Of a stretch of DNA of 64,000 nucleotides, positions 1 to 10,845 are shown in pieces; the stretch's first letter is position 1; every line of letters begins with the position of its first letter. The translations under genes and the position numbers were made by a program. Location of the stretch: contig NC_081411.1 in assembly GCF_030272615.1 (NCBI RefSeq), positions 208,350,244-208,414,243 of the forward strand. Reading direction: 5' to 3'. A model generated the notes under the pieces. The model saw only the letters and a program-made list of their open reading frames with translations. It ran no database searches and was not told the DNA's origin. Source of the stretch: Cryptomeria japonica. Its lineage: Eukaryota > Streptophyta > Pinopsida > Cupressales > Cupressaceae.

Positions 1-2860
1 TTAGGGGTCATATTATGTCCTAAGGGGTAATATTGTGTCTTATGACCCCTTAAGACACCATATGGTGTCGTTATGGGTCGTACGGTGTTCTAAGGGGTCA
101 TATGGTGTTCTATTACCCTCTAAGACACCATATTATGTCGTTATGGGTTGTATAGTCCTCTAAGAGGTCATATGGTGTCCTATGACCCCTTAGGACACCA
201 TATAGTGTCATTATGCATCATATGGTGTCCTAAGGGGTCATATGGTGTTCTATGACCCCTTAGGACACCATATGACTCCTTAGGACACTATATGGTGTTA
301 TTAGGGCTCATATGGTGTGCTAAGGGATCAAATGATGTCATATGACCCCTTAAGATACCACATGGTGTCGTTATGGGTCGTATGGTGTTCTAAGGGGTCT
401 ATGGTGTTCTATGACCCTCTAAGACACCATATTATGTTGTTATGGGTTGTATGATCCTCTAAGGGGTCATATGGTGTCCTATGACCTCTTAGGACACCAT
501 ATAGTGTCATTATGCATCGTATGGTGTCCTAAGGGATCATATGGTGTTCTATGACCCCTTAGGACACCATATGACTCCTTAGGACACCATATGGTGTCAT
601 TAGGGGTTATATGGTGTGCTAAGGGGTCAAATGGTGTCATGTGACCCCTTAGAACACCATATGACCCCTTAGGTATTGTTAGGTGTCATTTTGTGTTGTT
701 AGGGGTCATATGGTGTCCTCTGACCCCGTAGGACACAATATGACCCCTTAAGACACCATATAGTGTCGTTAAGGGTCATATGGTGTCCTATGACCCCTTA
801 CAACATAATATGACCCCTTAGGTGTTGTTAGGGGTCATATTATGTCCTAACGGGTCATATGGTGTCCTACGACCCCTTCGGACACCATATGGTGTCATTA
901 GGGGTTGTATGGTGTGCTAAGGGGTCATATTGTGTCCTAAAGGTTCCTAGGACATCATATAACCCCTTAAGATACCATATGAACCCTTCGATATCGTTAG
1001 GGGTCATATTGTGTCATAAGGGGTCATATGGTGTTATATGACCCCTTAGGATACGATATGACCCCTTAGGTGTTGTTAGGGGTCATATTGTGTCCTTACG
1101 GGTTATATGGTGCCCGACGACCCCTTAAGACACCATATGGTGTTATTAGGGGTTGTATGGTGTGCTAAGGGGTCATATTGTGTCCTAAAGGTTCCTAGGA
1201 CATCATATAACCCTTTAGGACACCATATGACCCCTTAGGTATCGTTAGGGATCATATTGTTTCCTAAGGGGTCATATGGTGTCTCATGACACCATATGAC
1301 CTCTTAGGACACCATATTGTGTCGTTATGGGTCTTCTTGTGTTCTAAGGGGTCATATGGTGTTATACGACCCCTTAGTATACCATATGACCCCTTAGGAC
1401 ACCATATGGTGTCATAAAGGGTGGTATGATGTTGTATGGTGTCCTAAGGGGTCATATGGTGTCCTATGACCCATTGGGACACTATATGATGTCGTTAGGG
1501 GTCATATTATGTCTTAAGGGGTAATATTGTGTCTTATGACCCCTTAAGACACTAGATGGCGTTGTTATGGGTTGTATGGTGTTCTAAGGGGTCATATGGT
1601 GTTCTATGACCCTCTAGGACACCATATTATGTTGTTATGGGTTATATGGTCTCCTAAGGGGTCATATTGTGTCCTATGACCCCTTAGGACACCATATAGT
1701 ATTAGTATGCATCGTATGGTGTCCTTATATGGTGTTCTTTAACCCCTTAGGACACCATATGGTGTCCTTATATGGTGTTCTATAACCCCTTAGGACACCA
1801 TATGGTGTCATTAGGGGTTGTATGGTGTTCCAAGGGGTCATATGGTGTCCTATGACCCCTTAGAACACCATATGACCCCTTAGGTATCGTTAGGTGTCAT
1901 TTTTGTGTCGTTACAGGTCATATGGTCTCCTATGAACCCTTAGGACACAATATGACCCCTTAAGACACCATATAGTGTCGTTAGGGGTCATATGGTGTCC
2001 TATGACCCCTTAGGACACACTATGACCCCTTAGGTGTTGTTAGGGGTCGTATTTTGTCCTAACGGGTCATATGGTGTCCTACGACCCCTTAGGACACCAT
2101 ATGGTGTTATTAGGGGTTGTATGGTGTCCTAAGGGGTCATATTATGTCCTAAAGGTTCCTAGGACATCATATAACCCCTTAGGACACCATATGACCCCTT
2201 AGGTGTCGTTAGGGGTCATATTATGTCATAAGGGGTCATATGGTGTCTTCTGACACCATATGACCCCTAAGGGCACCATATCGTGTTGTTATGGGTCTTC
2301 TTGTGTTATAAGGGGTCATATGGTGTTATATAACCCCTTAGGACACCATATGGTGTCGTAAGGGATTGTATGGTGTTATAAGGGGTCATATGGTGTCCTA
2401 TGACCCCTTATGACACTATATGACCCCTTAGGTGTCGTCATGGGTCGTATTGTGTCCTAATTGGTCAAATGACATTCTTTGACCCCTTAAGACACCATAT
2501 GACCCCTTGGGACACTATATGGTGTTATGGGTCCTGTGGTATCCGAAGGGGTCATATGGTGTCCTATGACCCCTTAGGACACAATATGACCCTTTAGGAT
2601 GCCACATTATGTCATTAGGGGTTATGTGGTGTCCTAAGGGTTTATTTGGTGTCTTATGACCCCTTAGGACACAATATGGTGTCACTAGGGGTCTTATTGT
2701 GTCTTAAGGGGTCATATGATGTTTTATGACCTCATATAACACCATATGACCCCTTAGGAGACCATATGGTGTCGTTAGGGGTCATATTGTGTCCTAAGGG
2801 GTCATATGATGTTCTATGACCCCTTAGGACATGATATAACCCCTTAGGAGACCATATATA
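1..2860. repeat. Satellite of self-complementary modules with higher-order structure
   Basis: The block is made almost entirely of a module close to GGGGTCATATGGTGTCCTA and its reverse complement, alternating in both orientations, so most stretches can fold on themselves around CATATG cores. Larger periods are visible. The first 200 bases recur from about 1495. A variant containing TCCTAAAGGTTCCTAGGACA occurs near 930, 1175 and 2145. A block at about 50-250 recurs near 350-550. The array touches the left window edge, so its true length is unknown. Short reading frames here, such as 859-1041, are repeat artefacts. No gene is seen. Confidence 0.9.
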
Positions 2861-3570
2861 CTAATTTTCAAATAAGGAGAGATATAAAGGTGAAGAGAGA
2901 TGAAAAACTATAGAGAAGGATGTGGGGAGAGAGCAAAATATATATAAAGATCGAGTAAATAAAGAGATAAAAGTAGAGAAAGGGAAAGATACTTCAAGAG
3001 GGCGATAGAGGAAGAGACAGAGAAGTAGATTAATCGTGTATAGAGGAATATATATAAAGATAGAGGAACATCTAAAAAGAGATATTGATAGGGAAAGAGA
3101 TAGAGATGTGAAGATGGAGATAGAGATAGATATGGATAGAACGTGATAGAGAGAGTAAGACAAATGGAGGGAGAGATGGAGTGAATAAGTGAGATTTAGA
3201 GATAATGAAATATAAATATACATGAAGATAGATCTATAGGGATATAGAGAGAGAGGGGACAAGATAGGAAGAGAAAGGAGGTGATAGAGACAAGTAATAT
3301 ATAAGTATAGGTAGGATAAGGTAAAGGAGGGAGATAAATAGAGAGAAGAGAGATTATTAGAGAGAAATATAGAAATAAGGGGTGACAATGATGGAGTGGG
3401 AGGGGAAGAGATATGAATAGAAAGATGGAGATATATGCAGAGATGCATGTAACTTGGGAATTTATTTATCTACATGGAATGAGAAAATAAGTGACATAGG
3501 TAGAGAAGAAAGAGATATATAAAATATATTATATAAGTATAGATAGACAAGTGATAGATAAAGGAGGTGA
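2861..3570. repeat. Purine-rich GA/GATA low-complexity tract
   Basis: The + strand is almost pure purine with irregular GAGA and GATA runs. It directly follows the satellite with no unique spacer. A 195-codon minus-strand frame across it is only the Ser/Leu/Ile-rich translation of pyrimidine repeats and is not a gene. Confidence 0.85.
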
Positions 3571-4114
3571 TAGGAAAAAAAAATGAGACTTTGTATGCAA
3601 AATTTGTGAGTATTTAAAGTTTTAAAATTGAAGGACTAAATTTAAATTATTATAATTAATTTTTGGTCTATAATATCATAAAACTACCTCATCCATTTGA
3701 TAGGTTATGAATTACCTTTCCAACGCCTATAAAAAATCAAAATTTCGATAAGAAATGCAAACATTATGGCCATTTTACTAAACTATATTTTTTATGTTGA
3801 TAAAATCGAATATCCAATTTGAAAAGTATGATATCACAATAGTGACATCACAAATTGGATATCCGATTTGGTTTGGTATTACCAAACCAAATTCAAATTT
3901 CGCCCGACCCAAACAAAAAGTCAAAGCGGATTTTGGCGTGTTTGGAAAGGTTGAAAACACATTTTTTTCTCTATTGCCACTTTTTGGCCCCCCTTGATCT
4001 TGCACATACCCCTTATCCATATTGTATCATTCTTGATTTCTAAGTTAATTTGTGACAGTGAAATTGTAAGAATTGTTGTTTCTCTATACAAGTAAATTCT
4101 TTCCTGAAAAAAAA
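3571..4114. other. AT-rich unique DNA, no gene
   Basis: There is no coding potential beyond overlapping short frames in both strands. The main content is the foldback at 3803-3888. From about 4040 onward there is weak similarity to the sequence preceding 10485, which may be the diverged inner part of an LTR. Confidence 0.5.
3803..3888. repeat. Compound foldback (two nested stems plus a palindrome)
   Basis: Bases 3803-3821 are the reverse complement of 3851-3869 with one mismatch in 19. Inside, GATATCAC pairs with GTGACATC, giving a two-part stem. It is followed at once by a second perfect palindrome, GGTTTGGTA at 3870-3878 and TACCAAACC at 3880-3888. It could be a degenerate MITE end or a local structure; no target duplication was identified. 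Confidence 0.7.
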
Positions 4115-4334
4115 AAAGAGGAAAAGAATAACATCTATCTTGAAAAAAGAGGATAGGATGATGTACCGCCCAAATTAGATTAGAAGTTGAAACTTTATCT
4201 TATTTTAGAGAGGTAGAGTAGTGAATCACAAAGGCAGCCTTCCCATAGAAAATAGGAGATATTTAATCTCATTTTGTTGTGGTTGAAACCACAATTTTGT
4301 AAACTCTCCTAGTTTGGAAAATTTTCAACCAACA
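4115..4334 (+). repeat. E4 5' LTR remnant
   Basis: About 220 bases match the last 220 bases of the 3' LTR with substitutions and small indels, including the block around TTTAATCTCA and the AATTTTCA-CCAACA end. The upstream three quarters of the LTR are not recognisable. No convincing tRNA primer site follows the end. Confidence 0.6.
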
Positions 4335-4342
4335 CTTTCCTA

Positions 4343-4535
4343 GGTGCAAATCAGACTTTCAAGCCTGATTTACACCACTTTATATTTTTTAACCTCTCAA
4401 AATGCAAATCGGACTTATAAGTCCAAAATGCACTTTGTTTGTCTTTTCACCAATTTTTGGTGTAAATCAAACTTATAAGCTTGATTTACACCGGATACAC
4501 TCACATGTAGATTGGACATACAAATCCAATTTGCA
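4343..4535. repeat. Four spaced imperfect palindromes in the E4 leader
   Basis: Palindromes lie at 4343-4376, 4403-4432, 4459-4492 and 4506-4535. Each is a variant of TGCAAATCGGACTTATAAG and its complement, centred on TTATAA, TTTCAA or CATACAA. The start-to-start spacing is about 60, 56 and 47 bases. Arm sequences vary between units but remain largely complementary within each unit. They sit between the LTR remnant and the first ATG of the E4 frame. Confidence 0.75.
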
Positions 4536-4658
4536 TTCAAAGGCATTCTTGTTTTATCAACAAATTAGGGTTTTGGAATCCTAATAAGGTGATTTTAATG
4601 AGCTAAAGTATGGTGATGATATTTTCAAAATGTTGCAATTGTAATCACAAGCTAGATT

Positions 4659-7640
4659 ATGGAGCCATCACTAAGCAAGAAAGCAATAAAGTTCAAGAAG
4701 CAAGACTCTCACCCGGTCTTCTCGTCTTCATTTGTGTCATCTAATATTGACAACATAAGGAACATGGAAATAGGCCACATATATCTTAAAGACTTACTAG
4801 AGAGAGTCAAAGAACCACCACAGTACTACAAAATGGAGGTAACCATCAATAGTGACATTCCTTTGGTTGTCGCTTCCCCAATGTTAGAACAAAATCTTAA
4901 GTTTATATTGGCATTACCTAACAGATATGATCCAGTAAGTAGGTCAATTAAAGATGCAGAGGAGAAGAAAAGTCTCTTCAAATTGCATGAGAATTTTTTT
5001 GACACTATCTTCAAGTGTCCTAATATTGATCAATATGCCAATATTGACATGCATTGAGAATCAACATATTATGACAATAACTCGGATAAATATAGGAGAA
5101 ATATCAATGATAATTAGTTGAAAATTCCAAGGCCCACTATTGCCAGATGGCTTGAGAGTATTCATCGAAGTCACTTCATTGAAGAAGCAAATGATTTGAT
5201 TACTCTCCTTAGTAGAGTAAAGGGACTTCCTATTTCAGATACTTATCATAAGTGGATGTATCATTATATATACATCCATATTATCCGGCAAAACAAGAAG
5301 AAGATCTATTGTGGTAAATAGATAGGTGATGTTTTGTTTGAGCAGTTAACCAAGGTTCCTACCACTTTAAAGTTTTATATGACTTCATATCTAGTATATG
5401 CATACGCCTCGATGAGGCATTTTCCAAGGTTGTCTACCACAAGAGACACAAATCAAATTCTTGTATATCAGTATTACACAGAATTGACTCTCAAAAATAG
5501 TTTACATTATTTTAAGCGAGTCAATGATGCTTTCTTTTATCATTATATGTACATGTTAGATAAAAATATTCAAAAGAAGAGAGTATCAGATGAAGCTTGG
5601 AATGTGGTGAATTAATATGGGTGTATATTCTTACAATTTATTTTTACATATCTTAGAATAGGATGTTTTGATGGAGAGCCTTTCATGCTTCCTAGGTACC
5701 CATCAGATAAAATTGTACTCATGGAACTAGCTCGTCAAATGGTGGTGGTGCATGAACGTCAATCAGGTTTGCATAAAACTAGTTTCAAGTTCTCTCTTAC
5801 TATTGGGAGATATTTAATCAATTCCATCTACAAAGCTCAAGCCATGGATGAAGAGATGAGAAGAGTGACAATGAGGTTCTTCAAGGCTAGGAAACACTTT
5901 GACTACAGAGGTATGAAGAACAAACTTAAGAAAAGTTACACTCATGTTCACTAGGTAGAGGATGTTTGGATTGATTGCACGACAGAAGAAGATATCAGAA
6001 AGCTTGATTCCAATAGCCTTATTGTGGAACAAATTGAGAATCCGAACCTAGCTGATATTCCTAAGGATCTCAAAGATTATGGAGACATCCGAGATCCTAC
6101 ATATGAAAAGAGTAAGGTTGCAGATTCACCTTTGCCTCTTATTTAATGGTCCCAAAAGGAAAATACTTCAATAAGGACCATATTTTAAAGTATCCTTTCC
6201 AATACCAATGTTTGGCTAACACAGAAGGGGATTCAATTAAAACCTTTCCAAATTGGACTAGATGATGGCATTGCAGGACCAGTCGAGAAAACTTATGAGT
6301 TGAGAACTAAGAATAGACAAGATTCGACTGCTCCAGAGGCCCCAAAATTTAAATTCATAGTTAGAAAATTTAAGATTCAAGGGGAGTCCTCAACCCAGGA
6401 CACTCAAACACGGGATGAAATGGAAGAAGAATTGCTTGATGAAGAGCTTCAACAAGAAGAAGGAGAAGAGTTAGAAAAGGAACAAGAGGAAGAATGTAAT
6501 AAGGAGGGATTACCATAAATTCCCAGTACTTCCCAGTCCGAAGGGACACAATAAATCATTCCCCCTCTATCTCGTGATGTTTCAGGTACAATTCCTCCTT
6601 CAATGCTAGTTTCTAATCCCATGACTTTTGGTTCTACCATTTCTTATGCATCTAAGACTCTTGGAGTAGTAATTTGCACTGCTCCTTCAACAGCAACCAG
6701 TGAGTCACCTCTAGATACCCCACAAGACAACATTGAGAATGATTTCCTTCCTAATTTGTCTGAAGTGACTTCCTCTGTGTTAGAAGATTTTGATAAATTC
6801 ACATCAGAAGCTTATCTTCCTCCCAAGATTTCAGTTGTTGAGCATCTGCCTGCAGTAGTAACTACCACTCCTCCTATTGTAGCCACAAACATACAAAATC
6901 AAGACCTTGCATCTCAAGTATTGACCACAGGAGTAGAAGATGTTATGCCTTTGCCACCTTGGTTAGTTTCCAATACCTCTAAGAGGAAAATGCAAGCCAT
7001 CTCCCTAGATGACTTCAACTTTAGCTAGTTGGTTCCTGTTAAACCCCAAGGGTACAAAGAAAGCAAAGACTTTATCTAGGATAAAGGTAGATAAGTCAAA
7101 GAACATTCATGTAGAAATGAAAATTTATCCTCTTCATACAAACATAGACAAATTTCAGCCCACAGGTTATGTTATTAACAGGGTTGAATTGGGCAAGCAA
7201 ACTCATGAAGGAACAGTAGAAGATGCTCAAACATCTTTTAATAATCTAGTGGCAAGGTATAATGAGGAAAGGGTCAAGAAAGATATACTAAAGAAATAGG
7301 TGGAACAACTCACCAATGTGTTGATCAAGATAACAAAATCCTTAGAGATAATTGATCCAGTCACCTCATTACTTGATGAACGAATCATCAAGCAATCTTA
7401 GCAGATCAACTTGCAAGGAAGAACAGTTGGTGAGTGGATGGATAGGATACTTAGTCAAGGAACACATCTCATAAGTTGTGTTATTGTCTTAATCAATAAT
7501 CTAGATGGTATTAAGTCTGAGATAGATAAAATATTGGGTCTATTCTCACAAGAGTTAGAGACACAAGAGAAGGACCTCAAGTCATAAAAGATCTTCAATC
7601 AGATGTTCTGGTTGATAATGGAGTACTTCCTTCAAGTGAT
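4659..7640 (+). pseudogene. Broken long reading frame of E4, unknown family, no pol domains
   Basis: One frame runs from the ATG at 4659 through 7028 with in-frame stops at 5055, 5115, 5319, 5613, 5952, 6144 and others. After a frameshift near 7030-7080 it continues in another frame to about 7590. Together it would encode roughly 950-1000 residues. No protease, reverse transcriptase, RNase H or integrase motif is visible. Visible features are a basic N-terminus (KKAIKFKKQ), a helical middle part, a very acidic Glu-rich stretch at 6410-6510 and a Ser/Thr/Pro-rich part at 6603-7000. Several stops are TAG where the reading suggests Gln. I do not recognise the family. It occupies the place of gag or of an additional ORF in a non-autonomous element; a captured host gene is also possible. 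Confidence 0.5.
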
Positions 7641-9761
7641 ATGTACATTGAACAAAGGGAAGTGCTAGAACATCAAATTAACACCATTTCGAGAAAAATA
7701 AAAATAAAAAATTGGCGGTTTAACAGCATACCGAGGCCGAATGCAACAAAAACTATGAAAAACCCTTCTTTTTTTTTAAAGGGGTTTAATTTTTTTAAAA
7801 ACAAAAGCACAAGGGGGGGATGGGGGTGTAGCAGGCTGTGGACCCTGCTCTCCAGCCTCTCATGCCTTGGGTCCACCACTGCCCTTGCTGCCATGATAGC
7901 CCCCCACCAGTTGGCCTTGTCTTTCGATCGCCACTGCCTGCTTCGGCCCCCCGCTCGTGACGGCCCTTGCAGCCGCCCTCTTGCCATGCAACCTCGGTTG
8001 CCACCTCCTGCCCGCCGCCTCCTATCTGCCACCTCCCAGCCTCCGCCTCCTACCTTCCGCCACCGGCCACCGCCGCCTAGGCCCCCAGCCATTGGATTTT
8101 TTTCGAGCAAGTGGCTTTTCCGACCCGGGTATTGTTTTCTGGAGCCGTCACTTTTTCCTAACGGTATTTTTTTTCCAGGAACTATTTTTTTCTAGCAGAG
8201 GATTTTTCTGGCGAGTTTTTTAGGCAGGGGATTTTTTTGGGCAGAAAAGGGAATATTCTGCTAACTTCAGCGGTATGGATAGTTGTGCATGGCCCCTTTG
8301 AACCCTCTTTGTGCCCTAAAAGAGGCCTTTTTTTCATTGGGCCATAACTTGGGCATACGATATCATTTTTTGGCAAACGAGATATCGTCAGAAAGCTGGT
8401 TTTGTATACTTTCCAGATTTGAGGGTTTTATCACCTTTTTTTGTTTTTCTGCTGGTACATTCTATAGCCATTTGAAGTTAGAGCTATTGTTTTCAGTCTC
8501 GAGCTCATATATTTTTGTCAGTTTCTCTATTTTTTGTGATTCCAATGGCATTGGGATGGTGTTTTAGATCTCTTCACATCCATCCATTCACTTTTCCATA
8601 TTTTACTCCAGGTACATTTTATTCTTTTTTTGTGTTTTCACACTCTAGTGAATTACTTGGACATATGAGCTCATGGAAACTTTTTGTTTGGGTGGTATGA
8701 CTTGTTATTGACTGTTCTTCATGTATTTCTAGCCTTTTGTCTTCGTTGAGAATTGTATACATCATTTTGTAATTATTTTCCTTTTTTTCAAATGCATTGA
8801 GATAAAGTGCCACTATGCCTTGCATGCTTGGGATCTTGCACATCTTCTGCCTTATTGTACTCGCACTCCATTATAAAGTGCCATGGGGGGGTTTGATGTT
8901 TTCCTTTGTTTTCCATATACGTTTGTCACGTGAGTGTTCTTTCCACGACATTAGCCTCATGATGTGTGTCAAGTGAGTGTTCCTTCCATGACACTAGCCT
9001 TTATATGTGTTTGTACTTTCTGTTGCACTCTCGATGTTCCTGGTTTTTCATCATGCAGCTTTTCTTGGCATTCAGTTTCAGTGTGCCTATCACCTCTCCC
9101 TTGTCAACATTATGGGGGGTTCTCATGTTGGTTGTTGGTTCTAATGCTTCCTTGGTTCGTTGTAGTGAGCCTTGTATTCAATATTTGTTCCTATGTACTA
9201 GGCAAATGTAGTGGTTGGTTACCTATGCATTTCGGTGAGATGGATCATTTACCATATGGACACTCTTTCATTCCTTTTTTTTTAGGCAACCTTCCATCTT
9301 CGATTGATCAACTCTTCAGACTTTGGTATTTTTAGCCATCTGTATCTTCGAGTTCAGATGTTTGCCTTTGTTTGCCATCTGATTCGAGTAGTGTTATTTG
9401 AGGCCACTCATGCAGATCACAGTCATCTCTACCTGATCATCTTCTATTTCAGTGGAGGTTCTTCAGATCGACAATGTTTGCAGCTTCATGCTTCAGTGGT
9501 GTTCTTCATGTTCATCCTTTGTTCCTATTTTTCTGGAACATCCTCTAGTTTGGAGGCTTCTTCGGTCTTTCACTAGCCTTCATCTCTTTTTGGAGTAGAG
9601 TTTTTTCCCATGAGGTTTTCTCTATTTCTCTTCTTTACAGAGATCTTTTGTACTTGGGTACCTCATCAGGCCTAGTTGTCGGGACCCATTGTTACTTTCA
9701 TGCATTTTGTTTACATGCATTTTTTAGTCCTTAGTTGTTCTTAGCTACTCCCTAAGTTCAT
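7641..9761 (+). other. E4 3' internal region, non-coding
   Basis: A C-rich stretch at 7840-8090 gives spurious Pro/Arg-rich frames on both strands. From 8100 on the strand is T-rich with short frames only. No recognised protein is encoded. The end runs into the purine tract before the LTR. Confidence 0.5.
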
Positions 9762-9772
9762 CTTAAGGGGGG
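9762..9772 (+). promoter_or_regulatory. E4 polypurine tract
   Basis: CTTAAGGGGGG immediately precedes the TGTTAG start of the 3' LTR. It is the expected primer site for plus-strand DNA synthesis and sets the + orientation of the element. Confidence 0.75.
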
Positions 9773-10705
9773 TGTTAGAGTTATCATGTATTAGCTAATA
9801 ATTATTTATTTAATTATTGGTCTATTATACCCTACGCTTAAGCTAAACTTAGACATTTAATAATATTGTAGGTATTTAATAATTATTCTAATTGTTAAAT
9901 ACACATTATCCCTTTAGGGTTTCTTTAGGGTTGCACACCTTTAGGGTTGCTAATCTCCTTTTATAAGAATTGTAATGTACTTCTTTATTAATTCCCTCTT
10001 TGAATGATAATATTTTTCTTCAGAGCCATTATTGATTTTTTGCTTCCATTCTTCCCTTGTGACGGGTATTTTGCTTGTAGGTGTTCTTGGGATCTCTGAA
10101 GTTGTATTTCTCAACTTCTTTAGTAATTAGTACAAGAGGAAGTGATTTGAAGACTTTGAGCTTCATTTTGTTATTTTGGAGAAAAGAGTATCAAAAATTG
10201 TAATTAGATATTAATACAAAGACTTTGTGTTTTTCTTTGTTATCTTAGCAAAATATTGTTGGCTACAGAATTTATTTGTAAAAGGTTGATAGGATCATAG
10301 TGATTGTAAGACTTTGTGCTTGAACACTATTTTCTCGTCCCGGAGAAGCAACAAAGGACTTTGCACCTTTATGGAAACTTTGCTTCTTTTATTTGTATTT
10401 TTCATTCGCATGCTCTAAGTTATTTCATAGTAACTTTGAAGTTGTATTAATCAATACTGCTCCAGATTGTAACTTCTTTTCTGATAAAAGAGAAAAGAAT
10501 AACATCTATTCTAAAAAAGAGAATAGGATGATGTATCACCCAAGTTTAGGTTAGGAATCACAGTTTGTATTTTGTTCTAAATTAAAGAGAGTGGTAAGTA
10601 AAAGGGGTAGCCTTCCCTTATAATTAGGAGAGATTTAATCTCACACACTATGGCTTACACCACAATTTTGTAAATCTCCCCAGTTTACAAAATTTTCACC
10701 CAACA
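9773..10705 (+). repeat. E4 3' LTR
   Basis: Starts TGTTAGAG after a purine tract and ends CACCCAACA, so it has TG...CA ends (933 bp). It contains a TATA-like CTTTTATAAGAA near 9958 and an AATGATAATA polyadenylation-like stretch near 10005. The last 220 bases match the 5' remnant at 4115-4334. Confidence 0.7.
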
Positions 10706-10742
10706 AGATCAATGCTATCAGATTTTCACAATCCATATTATA

Positions 10743-10832
10743 CTTCTTTTACAGCTTCTAGATTAGATTGTGTGTTACAAATTTTTTAAAAAAATTGTAA
10801 CACACAATCTAATCCAGAAGCTATAAAAGAAG
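10743..10832. repeat. Long perfect-type hairpin, about 41-bp arms
   Basis: Bases 10743-10784 are the reverse complement of about 10791-10832 with two to three mismatches, separated by a short A/T loop. The sequence CAACAAGATCA occurs both before it (10701) and after it (10835), which could be a flanking duplication. It lies 40 bases past the E4 LTR end. The compact symmetric form suggests a small foldback element or a snapback duplication. Confidence 0.8.
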
Positions 10833-10845
10833 ACCAACAAGATCA

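Larger units (their letters stand above)
4115..10705 (+). mobile_element. E4: degraded non-autonomous LTR retrotransposon candidate
   Basis: Bases 4115-4334 resemble 10485-10705 in direct orientation; both contain AGAATAACATCTAT and GGAGATATTTAATCTCA-type blocks and end in a CAACA-like terminus. The right copy belongs to a 933-bp LTR that starts TGTTAGAG just after a purine tract. The left copy is a 3' remnant only, so the 5' boundary and target duplication are lost. Between them lie a leader with palindromes, a long broken reading frame without pol motifs, and about 2 kb of non-coding DNA. This is the layout of a large retrotransposon derivative (LARD type). A chance assembly of two unrelated LTR fragments is the alternative. 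Confidence 0.6.

Noticed and set aside
859-1041. Short frame in the satellite
   Set aside because: It follows the repeat module and has no independent composition.
1-2860. CRISPR-like array
   Set aside because: Eukaryotic satellite with variable, self-complementary modules; no constant repeat with unique spacers.
2861-3448. 195-codon minus-strand frame
   Set aside because: It is the translation of a GA/GATA low-complexity tract (Ser, Leu, Ile, Tyr only) with no domain signal.
7641-8223. Pro/Arg-rich overlapping frames on both strands
   Set aside because: They arise from a C-rich stretch in E4, occur in several frames at once and match no family.
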